Program-made: the position numbers and the translations under genes
Shown: positions 58,783 to 64,000 of the stretch, in pieces
How positions within the stretch are numbered: position 1 is the first letter of the stretch
How the letters are laid out: each line of letters starts with the position of its first letter
Notes under the pieces: generated by a model
Told to the model about the DNA's origin: nothing
The model's input: the letters and a program-made list of their open reading frames with translations, nothing else
Databases searched by the model: none
Assembly: GCF_002879865.1 (NCBI RefSeq)
Contig: NZ_PNXY01000006.1
Location: 248,001-312,000 of the forward strand
DNA from: Paraburkholderia rhynchosiae
Lineage (GTDB): Bacteria; Pseudomonadota; Gammaproteobacteria; Burkholderiales; Burkholderiaceae
Direction: 5' to 3'
Length of the DNA stretch: 64,000 nt

Positions 58783-59484
58783 TTACTGCGGCTTCACTTC
58801 CTTGTGATCCCGCAACTGCGTGCTGAGTTGCTGATACTTCAGCCGCGCCGCCGGATCGCCTTGCGCCGCCGCCGCGGCATAATAAGCCCGCGCTACGTTC
58901 AGATTCTTGTCGACGCCGTCGCCGCCGCGCTCGTAGAAAGAGCCGGTCACGTACTGCGCGGTCATGTCGCCGCCCTCCGCCGCCTTCTTGTACCAGACGA
59001 ACGCCTGCTTGTTGTCGCGATCGGTGCCGCGGCCATCGAGGAACTGATTCGCCAGCGCGAGTTCCGCCTGCACGTGTCCCTGCTGCGCGGCCTTCAGAAA
59101 CCAGCGGTGTGCCTCGACCGGATCGCGCCCGACAAACTCGCCATCGTCGTACATCTTGCCGTACACATATTGCGCGTGCGACATGTTGGCGTCGGCGGCC
59201 TTGCGCAGCCATTTCTTGCCTTCGTCGACGTTGACCGCGGTGCCTTCGCCGTTGAGCAGCATCATCGCGTAATTGAACTGTGCGAGCCGGCTGCCGCGCT
59301 CGGCGGCCTTACGGAATTCGGCAAGCGCCGCGCTCAGATTGCCGGCGTTGTAATCGGCAACCGCGCTTTGCGTCTCGGGATCGTTCGGCTTTGCGAGGCG
59401 GTCCTGCGCATGCGCTGCCGCACCCGTCATCAACGTAGCCGTAACCACCATGCGTGCGACGACGCCTTGCACCATCCACTTCAT
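58783..59484 (-). CDS. Secreted Sel1-like (TPR) repeat protein
   Basis: Protein of 233 residues with a signal peptide (ATLMTGAAAHAQ, cleavage near residue 27). About five Sel1 repeats of 36 residues follow (for example LAQFNYAMMLLNGEGTAVNV and AQYVYGKMYDDGEFVGRDPV). Such proteins act as periplasmic scaffolds. ATG 59484 follows GGAGGTCAGG, a very strong ribosome-binding site, and overlaps the aldolase stop by four bases, so the two are coupled. The partner is unknown. Confidence 0.88.
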   Translation of the reverse strand: MKWMVQGVVARMVVTATLMTGAAAHAQDRLAKPNDPETQSAVADYNAGNLSAALAEFRKAAERGSRLAQFNYAMMLLNGEGTAVNVDEGKKWLRKAADANMSHAQYVYGKMYDDGEFVGRDPVEAHRWFLKAAQQGHVQAELALANQFLDGRGTDRDNKQAFVWYKKAAEGGDMTAQYVTGSFYERGGDGVDKNLNVARAYYAAAAAQGDPAARLKYQQLSTQLRDHKEVKPQ

Positions 59485-60263
59485 GACCTGACCTCCTGCA
59501 ACGCCTGGCGGGTTGCGCGCAACATCCACATGACGTCGGCGGCCAGAGCGATAAAACGAAAACCGGCATCGCGATGCTGTTTTGCACTCGCGACGTCCAT
59601 AGAAAAAATGCCGGCGGCAATGCCCGCCTTGTCCGCGGCGCTGACGATCCGCGCCATCGCCGCTTGAACATCGGCATGCTTCGAATCGCCGAGATGACCG
59701 AGGCTCGCGGCGAGATCGGCGGGTCCGACGAACAGGCAATCGACGCCCGGCGTCGCCGCGATTTTTTCGGCTTCGTCGAGGCCGCGCGCCGACTCGATCT
59801 GCACGATGGTCGAGATCTGCGCGTTGGCCGTTTGCACGTAGTCGCGCCGCATGCCGTACGCCGCGGCCCGAACAGCGCCGGCGACGCCGCGCAGACCATT
59901 GAGCGCCTCCGTGCTCGGATATTGCGTGAGGCGCACCGCGTGGGCCGCTTCTTCCGCGGATTCGATGTTCGGGAACATCAGCGTGCGCGCGCCGGCGTCC
60001 ATCACACGCTTGACCAGCCAGGCCTCGCTCGCCGGCAAGCGCACCACGGGTTCGCTCGGCAGGTGCGCGGCGGCAATCGCGCGCAATTGCGAGGTGACGT
60101 CGCCGCTGTCGTTAGGCGCGTGTTCCATGTCGATCAGCAGCCAGTCGAAGCCGGCGTGCGCGAGCGCCTCCGCGGCGGCCTCGCTGCCGAGGGACAGCCA
60201 TAGCCCGAACAACGGATCGGCTTCTTTCAGACGTTGCTTGAGGGGATTGGTAAAGGTGCTCAT
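59481..60263 (-). CDS. HpcH/HpaI aldolase family protein
   Basis: Enzyme of 260 residues of the class II pyruvate-aldolase family (4-hydroxy-2-oxoheptanedioate or 2-dehydro-3-deoxyglucarate aldolase type). It shows FGLWLSLGS at the start, IDMEHAPND near 45 (base and metal region), VQIESARGLDEA with the metal-binding Glu near 148, and VGPADLAASLG near 172 with the metal-binding Asp. No catabolic neighbours fix its substrate. It is coupled to the downstream Sel1 gene. Confidence 0.9.
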   Translation of the reverse strand: MSTFTNPLKQRLKEADPLFGLWLSLGSEAAAEALAHAGFDWLLIDMEHAPNDSGDVTSQLRAIAAAHLPSEPVVRLPASEAWLVKRVMDAGARTLMFPNIESAEEAAHAVRLTQYPSTEALNGLRGVAGAVRAAAYGMRRDYVQTANAQISTIVQIESARGLDEAEKIAATPGVDCLFVGPADLAASLGHLGDSKHADVQAAMARIVSAADKAGIAAGIFSMDVASAKQHRDAGFRFIALAADVMWMLRATRQALQEVRS

Positions 60264-60404
60264 CGCCGGGGTCCTTGACGATGGCCAACTTCATTGCCTG
60301 ACTGGCGGAAAAGCGTGCTTGTCAGGCGTGTCCGGCAAAGAGCCCGGCGCGGACGCTGACGGCCCGAGTGCCTGCTGCGATGCAATGCGGTGACCGACAT
60401 GTCT

Positions 60405-60427
60405 CGCTCCGTGTGGTTATCGGAGCG
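60405..60427. promoter_or_regulatory. Perfect inverted repeat upstream of the aldolase gene
   Basis: CGCTCCG-N9-CGGAGCG, about 140 bases before the aldolase start. It could be an operator or an RNA hairpin; it lacks a T-run, so it is not an intrinsic terminator. Confidence 0.4.
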
Positions 60428-60478
60428 ATCATACCGTGACAATAACGCGACGGTTGTACCGCGTAACGAGCCTGAGCT

Positions 60479-60925
60479 TTAGTCGCGGACCACGTCGGCC
60501 CAGCAATTCGGCGTCTCGTACAGACGCACCTTGTAGAGGCGCAGATTCACGCCATAGTGCGCGTCATAAACGTTCGCGAGGATGTCGAACGCGACAGCCG
60601 CGAGGTTCTCCACGGTCGGAATACGGTCGAGCACCACAGTCTTGTGGCCCTCCATCGTTTCAAGGAAGCCGCGCACTTGCGTGTCGCCTTCATAAACGAG
60701 GAACGCGTGATCCCACTTGTCGACGAGATGCTCGACGGCGAGCGACTTCACGTCGGCGAAATCCATCACCATGCCGCGGTCGGGCGCGCCTTCCGTGTCG
60801 ACCAGATCGCCTTGCAGCGTGATTTCGAGCACATAGCGATGGCCGTGCAGGTTACGACACTGGCTGCGGTGATCGGGGATGCGGTGACCCGCGTCGAATT
60901 CGAGTTTTCGTGTAATCGTCAGCAC
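60479..60925 (-). CDS. queD: 6-carboxy-5,6,7,8-tetrahydropterin synthase
   Basis: Enzyme of 148 residues for the second step of queuosine (preQ0) synthesis from dihydroneopterin triphosphate. Zinc ligands are seen as His in FDAGHRI and the pair in CRNLHGHRY; the catalytic Cys is in SQCRNLHGH and the catalytic His in DHAFLV. The C-terminal VRLYETPNCWADV binds substrate with its Glu. It follows queE by six bases. Confidence 0.95.
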   Translation of the reverse strand: MLTITRKLEFDAGHRIPDHRSQCRNLHGHRYVLEITLQGDLVDTEGAPDRGMVMDFADVKSLAVEHLVDKWDHAFLVYEGDTQVRGFLETMEGHKTVVLDRIPTVENLAAVAFDILANVYDAHYGVNLRLYKVRLYETPNCWADVVRD

Positions 60926-60931
60926 GGCAAA

Positions 60932-61564
60932 TCAGGGAATGTTCAGATACTTGTGGGTCTGCATCGACAGGCGCCATTGCGGATGGCGTTTGCACCAGTC
61001 GATCGCGAGCTTGGTGTTGATGTCGCGCGACGGGCCGTCCATTGGCTGGACGAGGAAATATTCGAAGTCGAGCTTCGCATAGTCGGACAGACGCTGGTTG
61101 TCCTGCGGAATCACGACCTTCAGTTCATTGCCTTTCGTGACGACGAGCGGCGCGTCGGCTTTGGGGCTCACGCAAATCCAGTCGATGGTCTCGAGCACCG
61201 GCAAAGAACCGTTGGTTTCAATGGCGATTTCGAAGCCGGCCGCGTGCAGCGCGTCGACCAACGGCTGGTCGATCTGCAGCATCGGCTCGCCGCCCGTACA
61301 CACGACAAAGCGCTGGCCCTCGCCTTCGGGCCATTGCGACGCGATCATTTGCGCGAGGTCTTCGGCCGTGCGGTACTTGCCGCCGTTCTCGCCGTCCGTC
61401 CCGACAAAATCCGTATCGCAGAAACGGCATACGGCTTCGGCGCGATCGTCTTCGCGGCCCGACCACAGATTGCAGCCGGCGAAGCGGCAAAAGACGGCCG
61501 GGCGTCCGGCGTTCGCGCCCTCGCCCTGCAACGTGTAGAAGATTTCCTTGACCGCGTACGTCAT
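60932..61564 (-). CDS. queE: 7-carboxy-7-deazaguanine synthase
   Basis: Radical S-adenosylmethionine enzyme of 210 residues. The cluster motif is Cys31-x14-Cys46-x2-Cys49, the enlarged version found in the Burkholderia multivorans enzyme rather than the canonical Cx3Cx2C. The GGEP motif (VVCTGGEPML) follows near residue 90. It contracts the pterin ring to make the deazaguanine core. The start is ATG 61564; the short spacer from queC holds competing hairpins. Confidence 0.95.
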   Translation of the reverse strand: MTYAVKEIFYTLQGEGANAGRPAVFCRFAGCNLWSGREDDRAEAVCRFCDTDFVGTDGENGGKYRTAEDLAQMIASQWPEGEGQRFVVCTGGEPMLQIDQPLVDALHAAGFEIAIETNGSLPVLETIDWICVSPKADAPLVVTKGNELKVVIPQDNQRLSDYAKLDFEYFLVQPMDGPSRDINTKLAIDWCKRHPQWRLSMQTHKYLNIP

Positions 61565-61581
61565 GCTGCTTTCTGCCCTGA

Positions 61582-61613
61582 TTTGTACCTTAGGTACTTT
61601 GTGTACCTACAAA
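61582..61613 (-). promoter_or_regulatory. Competing hairpins in the queC-queE spacer
   Basis: Three copies of GGTAC/GTACC (61585-61589, 61593-61597, 61603-61607) lie inside an outer TTTGTA/TACAAA pair. The middle copy can pair with either neighbour, so two exclusive hairpins are possible 20-45 bases before queE. Confidence 0.5.
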
Positions 61614-61646
61614 TGATTGCTGGTGCCCCGCTGCTGCGTGGTTTTC

Positions 61647-62378
61647 TCAGACCGGCTCGGTTACCTTTTGACCGGTCAGATAGGCTTCATAACCACGCTT
61701 GCGCAAGCGGCAGGCCGGGCATTCGCCACACCCGAAGCCCCATGCATGCAATTCCGCGCGCTCGCCGACATAGCAGGTGTGCGTTTCGACGCGCACCAGT
61801 TCGACCAGTTCGTCGCCGCCCAGCTCATGCGCAAGGCGCCACGTGTCCGCCTTGTCGAGCCACATGAGCGGCGTTTCAAGCAGGAAGCGCGAGTCCATGC
61901 CGAGATTCAACGCGACCTGCAACGCCTTCATGGTGTCGTCGCGGCAATCGGGATAGCCCGAGAAATCCGTCTCGCACATTCCGCCGACCAGCACCTGCAG
62001 ACCACGCCGGTAAGCAATGGCCGCCGCGATGGTCATGAACATCAGATTGCGACCCGGCACGAACGTATTCGGCAAACCGTTGGCCGTAGCCTCGATCTCG
62101 ATTTCGCGCGTCATCGCGGTTTCGCTGATCCCGCCGAGCACGGACAGATCGATCATATGATCGTCGCCAAGACGCTCGCCCCATGCGGGGAAGGTACGCG
62201 CTACCGCGGTGCGAAAGCCTTCGCGGCATTCGAGTTCGACGCGGTGCCGCTGGCCATAATCGAAGCCGAGCGTCTCGACCGTTTCATAACGTTCAAGTGC
62301 CCATGCGAGGCACGTGGCGGAATCCTGGCCGCCGGAAAACAGCACCAGAGCGCTACGTTTAGCGTCTTTGCGGATCAC
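61647..62378 (-). CDS. queC: 7-cyano-7-deazaguanine synthase
   Basis: ATP-dependent enzyme of 243 residues converting the carboxylate to preQ0. The PP-loop is [18 protein letters not shown] (residues 10-27). The C-terminal zinc site is [14 protein letters not shown] with a preceding Cys (FGCGECPAC). The start is GTG 62378, seven bases after GGAG; the longer frame upstream lacks family character. First of queC-queE-queD. Confidence 0.95.
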   Translation of the reverse strand: MIRKDAKRSALVLFSGGQDSATCLAWALERYETVETLGFDYGQRHRVELECREGFRTAVARTFPAWGERLGDDHMIDLSVLGGISETAMTREIEIEATANGLPNTFVPGRNLMFMTIAAAIAYRRGLQVLVGGMCETDFSGYPDCRDDTMKALQVALNLGMDSRFLLETPLMWLDKADTWRLAHELGGDELVELVRVETHTCYVGERAELHAWGFGCGECPACRLRKRGYEAYLTGQKVTEPV

Positions 62379-62704
62379 CGTGAAACTCCGTGAATTTGAG
62401 TGCCACGTCGCGCTGCGCGAGGTGCGCCATGCAAGCAACGCGGCGCGACGCGTGCCGGCACTGTTGCCGGCCCAAAGCAGTATAGGCCGCGCCTTCCGCC
62501 TACGAAGTCGCTGGGCGCTTATACCGTTAATCGTCGGGCGAGGGGTTCGGTGCGGATCGCCGCTTGACCCCGCGTCACTCGGCGGGCCACGCGTTCGCAT
62601 GCAAGTCCTTGAACTGGCGCGATTTTATCACGCGACGCCGAACCTCGCCGGACGCCCACCCAAGTGCACCACACGCATACGCGCAAGCAACGAATACCCA
62701 CCGC
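62379..62704. other. Intergenic region between queC and tRNA-Phe, no gene recognised
   Basis: Both neighbours read leftward, so this stretch holds the queC promoter and leader. Apart from the tRNA terminator at its right edge, no clear structure was found; a preQ1-type riboswitch was looked for and not recognised. Confidence 0.4.
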
Positions 62705-62743
62705 AAAAGGAAAAGCCCCAGGAATCTTGCGATTTCCTGGGGC
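62705..62743 (-). terminator. Terminator of tRNA-Phe
   Basis: Stem AGCCCCAGGAA/TTCCTGGGGCT (62714-62743), followed on the minus strand by TTTCCTTTTG. Confidence 0.85.
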
Positions 62744-62750
62744 TAAATCC

Positions 62751-62826
62751 TGGTGGCCTGGGACGGAATCGAACCATCGACACGCGGATTTTCAATCCGC
62801 TGCTCTACCAACTGAGCTACCGGGCC
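62751..62826 (-). tRNA. tRNA-Phe (GAA)
   Basis: 76 bases on the minus strand with encoded CCA. The cloverleaf is anticodon stem GCGGA/TCCGC with loop TTGAAAA (anticodon GAA), T-arm GATGG-TTCGATT-CCGTC, and D-arm with AGCTCAGTTGGTAGAGC. The acceptor stem GGCCCGG/CCAGGCC pairs except for C5 opposite A68. The gene has its own terminator. Confidence 0.97.
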
Positions 62827-62921
62827 AACGAAGAACGAAATGATATCAAAGGGTCATCAACTGGGCAAGCCCCTTCCCGAAAAAATCCGTCGAGGTGAAA
62901 TCCGCGCACGTGATGCAGTGC

Positions 62922-63614
62922 TCACTCGCCTTTGTTCTTCCCGAGATCGACGCCGAGCTGCTTGAGCTTGCGATACAAATGCGTGCGCTCCAGTCCGGTT
63001 TTTTCCGCGACGCGCGTCATGCTGCCGTTCTCGCGCGCGAGGTGATATTCGAAGTACGCGCGCTCGAATGCATCGCGCGCATCGCGCAGCGGAATATCGA
63101 ACGAGATCGATGCCGTTTGCGCTGCGAGAACACCGCTACCGCCCATGCCGTCGGCCGACAGCATCGGCAATGCCGCCGCGGAAGCCACCGTCGAAGAACT
63201 CATCGGCGACGGCGATTTCACCGCCGTGCCACCCGACGCAACCGCCGCGGTGCCGCGCGCGAGACCTTGCTCGACGGCCTTCAGCAGCTTCTGCAACGCA
63301 ATCGGTTTCTCGAGAAAATTCAGCGCGCCGATCTTCGTCGCTTCGACTGCCGTGTCGATCGTCGCGTGACCGGACATCATGATTACCGGCATGGTGAGCT
63401 GCCCTTGCGCAGCCCATTCCTTAAGCAACGTGACGCCGTCGGTATCGGGCATCCAGATGTCGAGCAGCACTAGGTCCGGCGCCTGACGCAAACGGAATTC
63501 GCGCGCCTGTTGCGCGTTTTCCGCCGCCTCCACGACATGCCCCTCGTCGCTCAGGATCTCCGAGAGCAATTCCCGGATGCCCATTTCATCATCTACCACC
63601 AGGATGGTTGCCAT
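62922..63614 (-). CDS. NtrX-like response regulator lacking the AAA+ domain
   Basis: Protein of 230 residues. The receiver domain has DDE at 8-10, phospho-Asp52 in LVLLDIWMPD and Lys in FLEKPIAL. An Ala/Ser-rich linker (about 120-170) follows, then a Fis-type helix-turn-helix (MTRVAEKTGLERTHLYRKLK) near the C-terminus. The ends match NtrX, but the central sigma-54 ATPase domain is missing, so direct activation of sigma-54 polymerase is not expected. It directly follows the sensor kinase gene (adjacent stop and start). Confidence 0.88.
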   Translation of the reverse strand: MATILVVDDEMGIRELLSEILSDEGHVVEAAENAQQAREFRLRQAPDLVLLDIWMPDTDGVTLLKEWAAQGQLTMPVIMMSGHATIDTAVEATKIGALNFLEKPIALQKLLKAVEQGLARGTAAVASGGTAVKSPSPMSSSTVASAAALPMLSADGMGGSGVLAAQTASISFDIPLRDARDAFERAYFEYHLARENGSMTRVAEKTGLERTHLYRKLKQLGVDLGKNKGE

Positions 63615-64000
63615 TTACGCTGCCCTTGTCTGCACTGTTGCTTTTGTCTTTCCCTGCGACGTACCGCCGTGCGCAGGACGCGGTCCCGTTTCCGGAGCCG
63701 CGGCGTCGTCTGCCAGTTGAAGGAAGAGAATCGAAATCTGCGCGCCTTCGATCACATCGCCCGCTTTCATGCGATTGCGAATGTCGATGCGCGCACCGTG
63801 TTCGTCGACGATCTTCTTGACCATCGCAAGACCCAGGCCCGTGCCTTTAGCCTTGGTCGTCACGTAAGGTTCGAATGCTCTTGTGAGGATACGCGTCGGG
63901 AAACCCGGTCCGTTATCCGACACTGTCAGACGTACCGCGACGCGTGCTTTGCCTTCTGCGTCGGGGTCTCCGTATTCTACTGTCCTCGTCTCCAGCAGCA
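63615..64000 (-). CDS. NtrY-like sensor histidine kinase, C-terminal part (cut by window edge)
   Basis: Only the end of the catalytic ATPase domain is present: RVAVRLTVSDNGPGFP (G1), FEPYVTTKAKGTGLGLAMVK (F and G2 boxes), then a tail. The frame is open to the right edge, so the ATG-like start at 63923 is internal. It should phosphorylate the NtrX-like protein encoded next. The sensor part lies outside the window. Confidence 0.9.
   Translation of the reverse strand, partial: LLETRTVEYGDPDAEGKARVAVRLTVSDNGPGFPTRILTRAFEPYVTTKAKGTGLGLAMVKKIVDEHGARIDIRNRMKAGDVIEGAQISILFLQLADDAAAPETGPRPAHGGTSQGKTKATVQTRAA

Noticed and set aside
62379..62704. preQ1 riboswitch ahead of queC
   Set aside because: No short pseudoknot with the C-rich loop and A-rich tail of preQ1-I, and no preQ1-II layout, could be drawn.

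Overview
The window is a piece of a high-GC betaproteobacterial main chromosome. Gene content and order fit the family Burkholderiaceae, most likely Paraburkholderia or a close relative. Indicators are the xerC-DUF484-dapF block, the CobW-like gene-dksA-hslVU block, argB-HAD-slmA followed by metX-metW-ampG, gatCAB divergent from mreBCD-mrdA-rodA, queC-queE-queD, and a RegB/RegA redox pair. No prophage, insertion sequence, integron or CRISPR array is visible. XerC is the housekeeping recombinase.

Layout. 1-2962: tail of a sugar ABC importer operon (ATPase, cut by the window edge, and two RbsC-type permeases). 3565-7891: ferredoxin-NADP reductase, a soluble NarL-type two-component pair and an amino-acid permease, followed by a 178-bp nested inverted repeat (7891-8067). 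8206-15952: an eight-gene molybdenum hydroxylase operon (small, large and FAD subunits, then MoxR ATPase, VWA protein, CoxG-like protein and XdhC) whose large subunit has the form-II signature, so it is probably not a true CO dehydrogenase. 15974-23776: mixed small transcription units (PepSY membrane protein behind a Fur-like site, SrkA kinase, MFS transporter, aldo/keto reductase, phytanoyl-CoA dioxygenase-like protein, small membrane proteins). 23967-30398: metK, read leftward, divergent from an LpxL acyltransferase, dapF, DUF484, xerC and rlmI. 30609-34935: G3E GTPase with a His-rich loop, a DksA lacking its zinc ligands, and hslVU. 35026-38643: RegBA and a TPR/glycosyltransferase-like protein. 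39164-46409: argB, HAD phosphatase, slmA, metX-metW, ampG and an M48 protease. 46495-51798: xthA, ppk2 and gatCAB, all leftward. 52175-58682: the rod-shape operon. 58783-62826: Sel1 protein, HpcH aldolase, queuosine genes and tRNA-Phe. 62922-64000: an NtrX/NtrY-like pair, the kinase cut by the window edge.

The most interesting signal is in two untranslated leaders. Upstream of metX (41799-41880) and of metK (25225-25332, minus strand) the RNA can fold into an H-type pseudoknot with the loop and GCTAAA signature of SAM-II riboswitches. The metX copy fits the published SAM-II layout closely, with one extra hairpin. The metK copy is a more divergent relative that begins only a few bases after a perfect TATAAT box. 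Both have a second hairpin that would compete with the conserved GCTAAA strand. Together they suggest that synthesis of S-adenosylmethionine and of its precursor methionine is under RNA feedback in this genome. This is inference from hand-drawn pairing and needs covariance and binding tests.
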